From Hymenobacter nitidus (lineage in GTDB: Bacteria; Bacteroidota; Bacteroidia; Cytophagales; Hymenobacteraceae), in the NCBI RefSeq assembly GCF_020447315.1, contig NZ_JAJADQ010000001.1, positions 434,001 to 498,000 of the forward strand: a DNA stretch of 64,000 nucleotides, read 5' to 3'. A program made the position numbers and the translations under genes. A model generated the notes under the pieces. That model ran no database searches, was not told the origin of the DNA, and was given only the letters and a program-made list of their open reading frames with translations. Of the stretch, positions 8,448 to 18,400 are shown in pieces (the first letter of the stretch is position 1; each line of letters begins with the position of its first letter).

Positions 8448-9593
8448 CTAGAGTGTGCCGGCCTGAACGGTGGCTGCTGGCGCGGCCGGCAGCCAATAGG
8501 TGGCCGAAGTCGGGAAATGGTCGGAGTAAGGAATGTCGTAGTGTACCTCAAAGTCACCGATTTGCCACTGCGGGCTGGCAAACTGGTTGTCGATGCGCAC
8601 GAACGGCAGCGCCCCGTTGTAAGTAGCGCCCACACCGTTGCCCACCGTGGCCCAGGCGTTCTGGAAATGGTCGGCCAGCTGGTCGTAGCTGTAGCTGTAG
8701 GGCAAGTCGTTCAGGTCGGCGCAGAGCAGCATGGGGTAGCGGCAGCGTTCGAAGCGGCGCACCAGCGTATCAATCTGCACGCTGCGGGCCACCAGGCCGC
8801 GCTTGAAGCGGCGCATCAGGCCCAGCCCTTTCCGTTTCAGGCCCTCCTTGCTGGAGTAGCTGTCCACGATGTCCTTCTCATCCATGCTCATGCTTTGCAG
8901 GTGAAAATTGTAGACCCGTATCGTGTCGCCCGAGGGCAGGCGCAGATCCGCGAACATGGCGTGGTTCTGGGTGAGCTTGTCGAAGGAAATGGTGCCGCGA
9001 TTCACGATAGGAAAGCGCGAAAAGATGGCCATGCCGAACTCCGAGCCGGCCCAGTTGGTCAGAGTTTTGGACACGAAAGCCTGCCGCCCGGCCTTGACCC
9101 CGATTTTATCGGTGCTGCGAAACAGGCTGCCCTCACGGGTGCGCGAGCCGGCCGGCTCGTTGTAGAACTCCTGCAGGCACAGAATATCGGCCGGATGCTC
9201 GGCCAGCCACTGAATAAACTTGCGGGAAGAGCCCGAATCCTTGTCGCGCAGCTGCGCATACACGTTGAAGATGCGCACGTTGGCACTGAGCAGCCGCACG
9301 GGCTGCCCGCCGACTTCGGCTGTGGGCGCCTGCCGCAACGGGTGCACGGCCAGCCCGCGCTGAAAGTGGGGCCAGGTGAGGAAGGCCACCGCGGCGGGCA
9401 GCACGGCCACGCGCCAGTTGCGCAGCAGCCAGTACACTACGGCCGCCAGATTCAGGCCCAGGGCCAGCGGCAGCGTGAGGGCCCCGAAAGACGCCGGCCA
9501 GAACAGGCGGGACGGAATCTGCACGCAGGCAATGGCCAGCAGAAGCCAGGCAATGACGAGCAGGGTACATTTAAAGGCAAAGGAACGGCGCAC
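8448..9593 (-). CDS. Membrane-anchored endonuclease/exonuclease/phosphatase family protein
   Basis: A 381-aa protein with three hydrophobic segments in the first ~80 residues (around 8-28, 33-52 and 58-75), then an endonuclease/exonuclease/phosphatase fold. Motifs in order: LLSANVRIFN, the metal-binding Glu in ILCLQEFYNE, LRVYNFHLQ-type strand (TIRVYNFHLQS), LLCADLNDLP with the Asp-Asn pair, and a terminal SDHFP with the catalytic His. The catalytic domain is probably periplasmic. Family members hydrolyse phosphodiesters in nucleic acids, phosphoinositides or sphingomyelin; the substrate here is not evident. No ATG is available between the upstream stop and the first hydrophobic segment, so a GTG at 9593 is the likely start. 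Confidence 0.82.
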   Translation of the reverse strand: MRRSFAFKCTLLVIAWLLLAIACVQIPSRLFWPASFGALTLPLALGLNLAAVVYWLLRNWRVAVLPAAVAFLTWPHFQRGLAVHPLRQAPTAEVGGQPVRLLSANVRIFNVYAQLRDKDSGSSRKFIQWLAEHPADILCLQEFYNEPAGSRTREGSLFRSTDKIGVKAGRQAFVSKTLTNWAGSEFGMAIFSRFPIVNRGTISFDKLTQNHAMFADLRLPSGDTIRVYNFHLQSMSMDEKDIVDSYSSKEGLKRKGLGLMRRFKRGLVARSVQIDTLVRRFERCRYPMLLCADLNDLPYSYSYDQLADHFQNAWATVGNGVGATYNGALPFVRIDNQFASPQWQIGDFEVHYDIPYSDHFPTSATYWLPAAPAATVQAGTL

Positions 9594-9619
9594 AATCGAA
9601 AACCCTAAGCGGGGTAAGG

Positions 9620-9627
9620 CAAAGGTA
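9620..9627 (-). promoter_or_regulatory. Candidate -7 box for the endonuclease-fold gene
   Basis: On the minus strand these bases read TACCTTTG, a perfect TAnnTTTG match 26 bp before the GTG start at 9593. No -33 element is convincing. Confidence 0.4.
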
Positions 9628-9701
9628 TAGGTTACGGCCGCATCCGCAGTATAGGTGCGCTACGGACTCAAAAGCCTGACTTTTTGCGCGTATCTTTCGC
9701 T

Positions 9702-12700
9702 ATGCAACTACTCTCTACTGCTTCCTATAGTACTACCCGCGCTATCCTGTTGCTGCTGACTATCTTTTGGGGCAGCCGCAGCCTGGCCCAGCCGACGCAG
9801 CCGGTGCACGCGGCGCCCGAGAAAACGCTGGAATTCGTCGAAAATAAAGGCCAGTGGAACAGCCGAGTGCGCTACCAGGCCGAGGTTCCCGGCGGCCGGA
9901 TGTACCTCGAAAGCCGGGGCTTCATTTACGCCTTCGTTGACCCCAAGGCCCTGGATGAACCCCAGGACCACCACGCCGTGGCCAACCGGGTGCGGGCCCA
10001 CGCGTATTCCGTCACGTTTGACGGCGGCAATCCTAAGCCCACATTTGCGCCAACGGAAGCTACTGCCGACAAGCGCAACTACTTCCGGGGCTCTGACGCC
10101 AGCCATTGGGCCAGCGGCGTGCAGGCTTTTCACCGGGTGCGCTACGAGAATATTTATGCCGGCATCAGCGCCCAGCTCTACGAAAACAGCAGTGCCCGGC
10201 TGGAATACGACTTTCAACTGCAGCCCGGGGCCAACCCGGCCCAGATCCGACTGCGCTACACCGGCGCCGACCAGCTCCGCCTGGAGCAAGGCCAGCTCCA
10301 GATTCAGACCTCGGTGGGTACCGTGACGGAGCTGGCACCCCGGGCCTGGCAGCAGGACGGCGACACGCGCGTGCCGGTCAGCTGCGAGTATGCGCTGAAA
10401 AACAACGTGGTGTCGTTTCGGCTGGGGAAGTACAATGCCAAGCTACCGCTGGTTATCGACCCTACGGTGGTATTTTCCTCGTTTACGGGTGCTACCGGCG
10501 ACAACTGGGGCTTCACGGCCACCTACGACCAGCAGGGCAACATGTACTCGGGTGGTATTATAAAAGAGCTGAGCTTCCCGGTAAGTCCCGGCGCTTACGA
10601 TGTTTCCTTCAACGGCATCTGGGATATTGCCATCATCAAATACAACACGGCTGCTACCGGCACGGCCTCCCGCCTCTACGCCACCTATCTGGGCGGCGAC
10701 TCCACCGAAGCCCCGCACAGCCTGGTGGTCAACTCGGCTGGCGAACTGGTAGTGCTGGGCTCCACCAGTTCCATCAACTACCCCACTACCTCAGGAGCCT
10801 ACGATGCCTCCTTTAATGGCGGTCCGAAAATCTCAAACCTGAATGGCCTGCGCTACAGCCGGGGCAGCGACCTGCTCATCAGCAAGCTTAGTGCCGACGG
10901 CTCCCGGCTGCTTGCCTCTACCTTTCTGGGCGGCACCAGCACCGATGGACTGGTGCTGCTCTCTGCCGGCGCCCTGATGCATAACTACGGCGACCAGTTC
11001 CGGGGTGACATCATCACCGATGGCAGCGGCAACATCTACCTGGCTTCGACAACCACCAGCCTCGATTTCCCCCAGGCTTCGGCTGCCGGCATCCAAAGCC
11101 AGAATGCAGGCGGCTTCGATGCAGTAGTGTGCAAGCTAAGCTCCGATTTGAAAACTCTGCTCTGGAGCACTTACCTGGGCGGCTCCGCTGCCGAGGCGGC
11201 CTACTCCATTCAGCTCGATGCCCAGCGCGACGTGTACGTGAGCGGGGGCACAACCAGCACCAACTTTCCTACCACGGCGGGCAGCTACCGTCCTCAGCGG
11301 CCTACCAAAGAGCCCGACGGGTTTGTGGCCCACCTCCGCGCCGATGGTACCCGGCTGGAGCAGGCCACCTACCTGGGCACTCCGGCCTACGACCAGGCCT
11401 ACTTCGTGCAGCTCGACGCCGCAGCCAATGTCTACGTCCTGGGCCAGACCGATGGAGCCTATCCCATTACCACCGGCTTATACTCTGCCGCTAACGGCCA
11501 TCAGTTTATCCAGAAGCTAGACCCGACCCTGAGTCAGGGTTTGTACTCTACCCGCTTTGGCAGTACTAATCCGAATATCAACTCGGTGTTGTCGCCTACC
11601 GCTTTTCTGGTGGACGACTGTGAGCGAATTTACGTGTGCGGCTGGGGCGGCACCACCAATGGCACCTATGCCGGCGGCGGCACGGCCGGGCTACCCGTGA
11701 CGGCCAACGCCATCCAGCCCACTACCGACGGCTCCGACTTCTATCTGGCCCAGTTTACGCCCGGCATGCAGGGGTTGGAATATGCTACCTTTTTCGGGGA
11801 GCAGGGCGGCCGGGCGGAGCACGTCGACGGGGGCACTTCGCGCTTTGATAAGCGGGGCCTGGTGTACCAAGCCGTGTGTGGGGGCTGCCGTGGCGGGTTC
11901 AATGCCGCCAGTTCGGGCTTTCCCACGCTGCCCGGGGCCAGCTTCTCCACCAGCAACAACAGTAGCAACTGCAATAACGCCGCGTTTAAGATTGACTTTG
12001 GCGTGCGCCTCGCCGATGTGGGGCCAAACCGCTTCGTGTGCGTCAGCGCCGCGGCTATTACCCTGGGCGGCAGCCCCGCTGGCGGCACCTGGACGGGGCC
12101 CGGCGTATCGGCCCTGCCGGGCGGGGGCTACCAGTTCACCCCTTCGGCGGCGGTAATGGGCACCAGTATTCTGACGTATTCAGTGGCCTCCACCGGCACC
12201 TGCGTCAGTACCCGGGCGCTGCGCATGACCGTGACGCCCGAGCTGGCGCCCACCTTTGCCCCCGTGCCTACCGAGTGTGTGGCGCGCACCACCCCGCTAC
12301 CCCTGACGGCCAGCCCAGCCGGCGGCGTCTTTAGTGGGCCCGGGGTCAGCGGCAATACATTCTCGCCGGCCCTGGCCAAAGCCGGCACGCACACGCTTAC
12401 CTACTCCTTCAGCGACAGCACGCGCTGTGGCTCGGTTACCCGCACGGTCGTCGTCGACCCGGTGCGCCCGGTAGAAGCCGGCCCCGATATTACGCTGTGC
12501 TCCTACCAGCTGGATGCCCTGCAACTCACGGGAGCCACGCCGGCCGGGGGCACCTGGAGTGGGCCTGGGGTCAGCGCCACGGGTCTGTTTACGCCGCCCA
12601 ATACCAACAACCGCGGCGCTGTTCTCACGCTCACCTATTCTTTCTCCGACAACGCCTGCAGCACCGCCGATACCCGCACCATCGTGCTGGCTCCTTCGCC

Positions 12701-13202
12701 GGGCACCAACGTGGCCCTCAACGTGCCGGCCTGCACCGCGGCGCCGCAATACACCGGCCTAGCCCCCTTCACCTGCACATTCGAGCCGATCTTAGCCGGG
12801 GGCAGCCACCTGTGGAGCTTCGGCGACGGGGCCACCTCCACGCTGGCCAATCCCTCGCACCTGTACGCCAAGCCGGGCCAGTACGAGGTGAAGCTCACGG
12901 CCCGCTACGCCGACTGCGTGGTAGTCACGCAGTTTGCGCCCGTGTATGTGGGCGACGTATTCATTCCCAATATCATTACGCCCAACAACGACCCAGAGAA
13001 TCTGAACGAGCAGTTTGTGCCCCGCTTCAGCTGCCAGCCCGCTTCCCTGCAGATATTCAACCGCTGGGGCAGCAAGCTGTACGAAACCAGCAGCTACCGC
13101 AACGACTGGCGGGGCGAGAACCTGCCCGACGGCGTCTACTACTATTTCCTACGCGACCTGGAAGGCCGCACGGCCAAAGGCTGGGTGGAAATAAAGCGTT
13201 AG
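9702..13202 (+). CDS. Secreted SBBP-repeat/PKD protein with gliding-motility type (T9SS type B) C-terminus
   Basis: A 1166-aa modular surface protein. Residues 1-34 are a signal peptide ending SLA, followed by Gln. The first globular part (FVENKGQWNSRVRYQ onward, to about 240) resembles the N-terminal domain that precedes SBBP beta-propeller repeats. Several SBBP-type repeats follow between about 270 and 700, each with a YLGG core and a later NFPTT or NYPTT turn. Three Ig-like segments with the motif AGGTWSGPGVS or a variant span about 775-1000. A PKD domain (LWSFGDGATSTLANP) and a gliding-motility C-terminal domain (FNRWGSKLYE, GVYYYFLRD) end the protein. I chose the ATG at 9702 because it starts directly on the signal peptide. 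Function is likely surface adhesion or filament formation. Confidence 0.85.
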   Translation: MQLLSTASYSTTRAILLLLTIFWGSRSLAQPTQPVHAAPEKTLEFVENKGQWNSRVRYQAEVPGGRMYLESRGFIYAFVDPKALDEPQDHHAVANRVRAHAYSVTFDGGNPKPTFAPTEATADKRNYFRGSDASHWASGVQAFHRVRYENIYAGISAQLYENSSARLEYDFQLQPGANPAQIRLRYTGADQLRLEQGQLQIQTSVGTVTELAPRAWQQDGDTRVPVSCEYALKNNVVSFRLGKYNAKLPLVIDPTVVFSSFTGATGDNWGFTATYDQQGNMYSGGIIKELSFPVSPGAYDVSFNGIWDIAIIKYNTAATGTASRLYATYLGGDSTEAPHSLVVNSAGELVVLGSTSSINYPTTSGAYDASFNGGPKISNLNGLRYSRGSDLLISKLSADGSRLLASTFLGGTSTDGLVLLSAGALMHNYGDQFRGDIITDGSGNIYLASTTTSLDFPQASAAGIQSQNAGGFDAVVCKLSSDLKTLLWSTYLGGSAAEAAYSIQLDAQRDVYVSGGTTSTNFPTTAGSYRPQRPTKEPDGFVAHLRADGTRLEQATYLGTPAYDQAYFVQLDAAANVYVLGQTDGAYPITTGLYSAANGHQFIQKLDPTLSQGLYSTRFGSTNPNINSVLSPTAFLVDDCERIYVCGWGGTTNGTYAGGGTAGLPVTANAIQPTTDGSDFYLAQFTPGMQGLEYATFFGEQGGRAEHVDGGTSRFDKRGLVYQAVCGGCRGGFNAASSGFPTLPGASFSTSNNSSNCNNAAFKIDFGVRLADVGPNRFVCVSAAAITLGGSPAGGTWTGPGVSALPGGGYQFTPSAAVMGTSILTYSVASTGTCVSTRALRMTVTPELAPTFAPVPTECVARTTPLPLTASPAGGVFSGPGVSGNTFSPALAKAGTHTLTYSFSDSTRCGSVTRTVVVDPVRPVEAGPDITLCSYQLDALQLTGATPAGGTWSGPGVSATGLFTPPNTNNRGAVLTLTYSFSDNACSTADTRTIVLAPSPGTNVALNVPACTAAPQYTGLAPFTCTFEPILAGGSHLWSFGDGATSTLANPSHLYAKPGQYEVKLTARYADCVVVTQFAPVYVGDVFIPNIITPNNDPENLNEQFVPRFSCQPASLQIFNRWGSKLYETSSYRNDWRGENLPDGVYYYFLRDLEGRTAKGWVEIKR

Positions 13203-13291
13203 CCACCCCGCCCCGGCAAGAGCCCAAGCGTAACGCCCCTGGGCGGGCGGCTCCGCTGCCGACCACCTATTTGGCTACCCCGGCTGCTGGC

Positions 13292-13322
13292 TTGCTTTCG
13301 GCATTTTTTCCATCTATCTTTG
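13292..13322 (+). promoter_or_regulatory. Promoter of rimP-nusA-infB
   Basis: A TTG at 13292-13294 and TATCTTTG at 13315-13322 are separated by 20 bp, matching the Bacteroidota -33/-7 pattern. The leader to the rimP ATG at 13391 is about 60 nt. Confidence 0.6.
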
Positions 13323-13342
13323 CACCAGCAAACTGACTAGAG

Positions 13343-13373
13343 AAGAGGGGACACACAGTCCCCTCTTTCTTTT
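13343..13373 (+). promoter_or_regulatory. Terminator-like hairpin in the rimP leader
   Basis: A perfect 10-bp stem (13343-13352 with 13358-13367) with a 5-nt loop is followed by TCTTTTG. It sits between the promoter and the rimP start, so it is inside the 5' leader and could act as an attenuator or RNA stabiliser. Confidence 0.6.
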
Positions 13374-13390
13374 GTCCCCTACCTCTCCCG

Positions 13391-13861
13391 ATGAAATTTG
13401 ACCGCGACCAAATTGCCGAAATGCTCCAGGACAGCCTTCCCGGCCCCGAGCTATTCGTCGTCGCCCTGACCGTTTCGGATGCCATCCGGCCCAAGATTAC
13501 GGTCATTCTCGACAGTGAGCAGGGCTTCGGTATCGACGAGTGCGCCAAAGTCAGCCGGCGGCTGGCCCGGCGCATGGACGAGGCCTACGGCGAAGAAGCC
13601 AGCTACACGCTGGAAGTAACCTCGCCCGGCGCCGACCAGCCCTTTACCGACCAGCGCCAGTATACGCGCCACGTAGGCCGCACCCTGAGCCTGAAGCTGC
13701 AGGACGGCACCGAGAAAACCGGGGCTCTGGAAGCCGTGGAAGCTGAAGGCATTCAGCTGGCCGAGGAAATCAAGGAGAAAAACAAAAAGAAAGTACTGCC
13801 GGCCGTTCTGGTGCCCTTCGCGGATATTCAGGAAGCCCGGGTTGTGATTTCCTTTAAATAA
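13391..13861 (+). CDS. rimP: Ribosome maturation factor RimP
   Basis: A 156-aa cytoplasmic protein needed for late assembly of the 30S subunit. The N-terminal RimP domain contains the family block SREL-like SRRLARRMDE followed by YTLEVTSPGADQPFTD, the hallmark of RimP. The C-terminal SH3-like barrel runs from about residue 95 (RTLSLKLQDGTEKTGALEAV) to the end (FADIQEARVVISF). It is first in the conserved rimP-nusA-infB order, with a recognisable promoter and hairpin leader. A 129-bp gap to nusA contains no further gene. Confidence 0.95.
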   Translation: MKFDRDQIAEMLQDSLPGPELFVVALTVSDAIRPKITVILDSEQGFGIDECAKVSRRLARRMDEAYGEEASYTLEVTSPGADQPFTDQRQYTRHVGRTLSLKLQDGTEKTGALEAVEAEGIQLAEEIKEKNKKKVLPAVLVPFADIQEARVVISFK

Positions 13862-13990
13862 AGCTAAAGCAGTTAGCCCGAGGCCGCCGGCGTTGGGCTT
13901 TCGTTCTGAAATTCATCTAAACCGTAAGCTGTTGCGGCCCGGGAATGCGTCAAACCACCCCGACCGCTCAACAGTTAATAGCTTAACCCC

Positions 13991-15286
13991 ATGAACAGCA
14001 ACGTCCTGATAGAATCGTTCGCCGAGTTCGCCCGCTCCAAGAACATCGACCGTCCCACGATGATGAGTATTCTGGAAGACGTGTTTCGCACGATGATCCG
14101 GAAGAAGTACACGACGGATGAGAACTTTGACGTCATCATCAACGTGGACAAAGGTGACCTAGAGATTTGGCGCAACCGCGAAATCGTGGATGACGACTCC
14201 GAAGACATCTGGGATTTCGACAAGATTCCGCTGGCCGAAGCCCAGAAAATCGAGGCTGACTTTGAAGTAGGTGAGCAGGTAGCCGAGGAGGTAAAGCTCG
14301 AGGACTTCGGTCGCCGGGCCGTGCTCATGGCCCGCCAGACGCTGATTCAACGGGTGAAAGACCTGGAGCGCGACAATCTCTACCAGGCCTACAAAGACCA
14401 GGTGGGCGAAATCGTGACCGGGGAAGTATACCAGGTGTGGAGCCGCGAGGCCCTGATTCTCGACAAAGAGGAAAACGAGCTGGTGCTGCCCAAGGCCGAG
14501 CAGATCCCGAAGGACCGCTACCGCAAGGGCGACACCGTGCGCGCTGTGGTACACCGGGTGGAAATCATCAACGGTACGCCAAAAATCATCCTTTCGCGCG
14601 CGGCCCCGGCTTTCCTGGAGCGGCTGTTCGAGCTGGAAGTACCCGAAATCTACGATGGCCTGATTACCATCAAGAACATCGTGCGCGAGCCGGGCGAGCG
14701 GGCCAAAGTAGCCGTTGAAAGCTACGACGACCGGATTGACCCCGTAGGCGCCTGCGTTGGTATGAAAGGCTCCCGGATTCACGCCGTGGTGCGTGAACTG
14801 GAAAACGAGAACATCGACGTCATCAACTACACCGACAACCTGGAGTTGTATATCCAGCGGGCTTTGTCGCCGGCCAAGATTGGCTCGATGCGGATTAATG
14901 AACAAACCGGGCGCGTATCGGTGTTCTTAAAGCCGGACCAAGTTAGTCTGGCCATCGGCCGCGGCGGTGCCAACATCAAGCTGGCAAGCCGGTTGGTAGG
15001 GATGGAAATCGACGTGTTCCGCGAAGCCGGCGACTACGACGAAGATATTGCCCTCGACGAGTTCAAGGACGAAATCGAAGGCTGGGTTATCGATGAGCTG
15101 AAGAAAATCGGCCTCGACACTGGCCGGGCCGTACTGGCTGTTAGCAAAGAAGATATCGTGCGGCGCACGGAGCTGGAGGACGTAACCGTAGAGGACGTTT
15201 TCCGCATCATCCGCAACGAATTCGACGATAACGAGGACACGGCCGAAACAGAAGAAGAAGCACCAAATTCCGGCGACGCGCAATGA
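13991..15286 (+). CDS. nusA: Transcription termination/antitermination factor NusA
   Basis: A 431-aa RNA polymerase-associated factor controlling pausing, termination and antitermination. Domains in order: the N-terminal RNAP-binding domain (1-130), an S1 domain (about 135-200, GEIVTGEVYQVWSREALI), and two KH domains (DPVGACVGMKGSRIHAVV and SLAIGRGGANIKLASRLV). An acidic tail follows (DDNEDTAETEEEAPN). It lacks the C-terminal acidic repeat domains found in Escherichia coli NusA, the usual state outside Proteobacteria. The ATG at 13991 (MNSNVLIESFAEFA) matches family starts. The rimP leader hairpin upstream would be a natural target for NusA autoregulation, but that is inference. Confidence 0.97.
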   Translation: MNSNVLIESFAEFARSKNIDRPTMMSILEDVFRTMIRKKYTTDENFDVIINVDKGDLEIWRNREIVDDDSEDIWDFDKIPLAEAQKIEADFEVGEQVAEEVKLEDFGRRAVLMARQTLIQRVKDLERDNLYQAYKDQVGEIVTGEVYQVWSREALILDKEENELVLPKAEQIPKDRYRKGDTVRAVVHRVEIINGTPKIILSRAAPAFLERLFELEVPEIYDGLITIKNIVREPGERAKVAVESYDDRIDPVGACVGMKGSRIHAVVRELENENIDVINYTDNLELYIQRALSPAKIGSMRINEQTGRVSVFLKPDQVSLAIGRGGANIKLASRLVGMEIDVFREAGDYDEDIALDEFKDEIEGWVIDELKKIGLDTGRAVLAVSKEDIVRRTELEDVTVEDVFRIIRNEFDDNEDTAETEEEAPNSGDAQ

Positions 15287-15316
15287 ATGCGCGGCGGCCG
15301 GTACAGCAAGGACGTT

Positions 15317-15340
15317 AAATCACGCTAGTTGGCGTGATTT
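15317..15340 (+). promoter_or_regulatory. Hairpin between nusA and infB
   Basis: A perfect 9-bp stem (15317-15325 with 15332-15340) with a 6-nt loop lies 30 bp after the nusA stop. The 3' arm ends in TTT but no longer T-run follows, so it would be at most a partial terminator. Confidence 0.5.
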
Positions 15341-15367
15341 GGCGTCGGCTGGCAAGATTTAATGTAG

Positions 15368-15375
15368 TACCTTTG
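15368..15375 (+). promoter_or_regulatory. Candidate internal -7 box for infB
   Basis: TACCTTTG matches TAnnTTTG and lies 33 bp before the infB ATG. The nearest upstream TTTG (15338-15341) is 26 bp away, longer than usual. Confidence 0.4.
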
Positions 15376-15408
15376 CATCTGAATACGAGTATCGTTCGCG
15401 AGCATAGA

Positions 15409-18400
15409 ATGGCGGAAGCAGCACCTAAACGGCTCCAGCAGGCAGCCAAAGACCTGAATATTGGAATGGGCACAGTCGTTGAGACTTTGGCCAAGAAAGG
15501 ACATCAGGTAGAAAATAAACCTACCACGAAGCTGACTGCCGAACAGGTAGGCTTGCTGGAGAAGGAGTTTGCGTCCTCGGCGCAAGACAAAATGGAGGCG
15601 ACCAAGCTCAGCCAGGCCAAGCGCCAGACTGAGCAGGAAGCGGCTCCAGCTCCCCGGCCGGAACCTGTTGCGCCCAAAGCATCGAGCCCCGCTGTGCCCA
15701 CTCCGGCACCAGCGCCCAAGCCCGTTGAAGAGGCCAAGCCCATTGCTCCCGCTCCGGCTCCCCAGCCGGCCCCGGTGGCAGAGGCGAAGCCCACTGCTCC
15801 GGTAGCGGCTCCCGCCCCAGCTGCTACAGCTCCGACCGAAACTGAGGCCCCCAAAGTGCCCGGCCTGAAAGTATTGGGCAAAATCGAGCTGGACTCTAAG
15901 GGTCGGCCCGTGCCGCCACGCCCGGCTGCTGCTGCTCCGCAGCCAGCTCCGGCTTCCGTTGCGGCCCCAGCACCTGCTCCTACTCCCGCTCCGGTAGCGG
16001 AAGTGAAGCCTGCTGCTCCCGCGCCGCAGCCCGCCCCGGCTCCTGTTGCTCCCGCCCCAGTTGCCGAGGCCAAGCCAGAGCCTAAAGCGGAAGCGGCCCC
16101 AGCGCCTCAGCCTGCTCTGACTCCGGCTCCGGTAGCGGCCCCAGCGCCCGTAGCTGCGGCTCCCGCTACTCCGGCCCCAGCTCCTCAGCCTGCTCCAGTT
16201 GCTAGCGCTCCGACTTCGGAGCCAGCTGCTGACCAGCAGACGGAAGAAGGTGGAACCATTGTCGCCAAAGCCGACCAGCTGAAAGGCCTCACGGTTCTGG
16301 GCAAAATTGAGCTACCACTCGACTCTTCTCGTCGTGGGGGCCGTGGTGCTCGTCCCGTGGCCTCGTCCGATGTTCGCAAGAGCGGCCTCGGCACCGATAA
16401 CAAAAAGAAACGTGCCCGCATGCCGGCTCCCGGTGCTCCCACTACGGGACAGGGTGGCCAGAGCGGTCAGAATACGAATACCGGCCAGGGTGGCGGCTAC
16501 CAGGGCAACCGCCCGGCGGGTGGCCCCGGTCAGCGGCCCGGTGGTGGTCCCGGCCAGCGGCCCGGCGGCCCTGGTCAGCGCCCCGGTGGCCCCGGCCAGA
16601 ATGCTCCTCGTCCGGCTGCCGTGGCGAACACGCCCGAGCAGAACGACAAGCAGATTCAGGAGCAGATCAAGGCTACGCTGGCTAAGCTCAGCGGCGGCCG
16701 TGGTGGCAACCAGAACAACCGTGCTAAGTACCGTCGCGACAAGCGGGCCGGTGGCGCCGAGGACCGTGAGGCCCAGCGCGCGCAGAACGAACTGGACGCC
16801 AAGACGCTCAAAGTAACCGAGTTCATCTCCGCCAATGACCTGGCTTCCTTGATGGACGTATCGGTGAACGAGGTAATCAAGGTGTGCCTGAACATGGGTA
16901 TGTTCGTTTCCATCAACCAGCGACTTGATGCGGAAGCCATTACGGTGGTAGCCGACGAGTTTGGCTACGACGTAGAGTTCCTGTCGGCGGAGGAAGAGGA
17001 AAGCGACACGACTATTGAAGACAACCCCGAGGATCTGTTGCCACGTGCTCCTATCGTGACCATCATGGGTCACGTCGACCACGGCAAAACCTCGCTGCTT
17101 GACTACATCCGGAATGCCAGTGTAGCCAAGGGTGAAGCCGGTGGCATCACCCAGCACATCGGTGCCTACGACGTAATGACCAAATCGGGCAAGCGCGTCA
17201 CCTTCCTAGATACTCCCGGTCACGAAGCCTTTACGGCTATGCGTGCCCGTGGTGCCAAGGTCACCGACATTGCCATCATTGTAGTAGCTGCCGACGACTC
17301 GGTAATGCCACAGACGCGGGAAGCCATCAACCACGCGCAAGCGGCGGGGGTACCCATCGTTATTGCGATGAACAAGATTGATAAGCCCGGCGCCAACTCG
17401 GAGAAAATCCGGGAGGAGCTGTCGCAGATGAATATTCTGGTCGAAGACTGGGGTGGTAAGTACCAGTCGCAGGAGGTATCGGCCAAGACGGGCCTGGGTA
17501 TCGACGACCTGCTGGAGAAGGTACTGCTGGAAGCTGAATTGCTTGAGCTGACGGCTAACCCCGACCGCAACGCCGTAGGTACCGTTATCGAAGCCATGCT
17601 GGACAAAGGCCGGGGCTACGTAACGACCGTGCTGGTGCAAACCGGTACCCTGAAAGTGGGCGACATCGTATTGGCAGGTCCGCACTACGGACGTGTGAAG
17701 GCTATGACCGACCACCGTGGCAAGAAGATGAAGCAGGCCGGCCCGGCTACTCCGGTGCAGGTGCTTGGTCTGACGGGCGCTCCACAGGCCGGTGACAAAA
17801 TTCAAGTGATGGAAACCGAGCGTGAAGCTCGGGAACTGGCCACCCAGCGTCAGCAGCTCTCGCGTGAGCAGAGCATGCGGACCAAGAAGCACATCACTCT
17901 CGACGAGATTGGTCGCCGTCTGGCAATCGGCTCGTTCAAAGAGCTCAACGTTATTGTGAAAGGTGACGTGGACGGTTCGGTAGAAGCACTCTCCGACTCG
18001 CTGCTGAAGCTCTCGACGCCGGAAGTAAAGGTGAACATCCTGTCGAAAGGCGTGGGTGCCATCTCCGAATCGGACGTTCTGCTGGCTTCGGCCTCCGACG
18101 CCATCATTATTGGCTTCCAGGTGCGGCCCTCGCAGAGTGCCCGTAAGCTGGCCGACAACGAGCAGATCGACATTCGTCTCTACTCTATCATCTACAACGC
18201 CATCAATGAGGTGAAGGATGCCATGGAAGGCATGCTGGCCCCAACGGTGCAGGAAGTAGTGGTAGCCAACGCCGAGGTGCGGCAGGTGTTCAACATTACC
18301 AAAGTGGGCAGCATTGCCGGCTGTATGGTAACGGAAGGCTCCTTCACCCGCAATACTAAGGTACGGTTGGTGCGCGACGGTATCGTGGTACACTCCGGCG

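Noticed and set aside
16498..16608. Possible transposon-related repeat in infB
   Set aside because: The repeats are in frame, vary in unit length and code for a Gly/Pro/Gln linker; no inverted ends or target duplications are seen.
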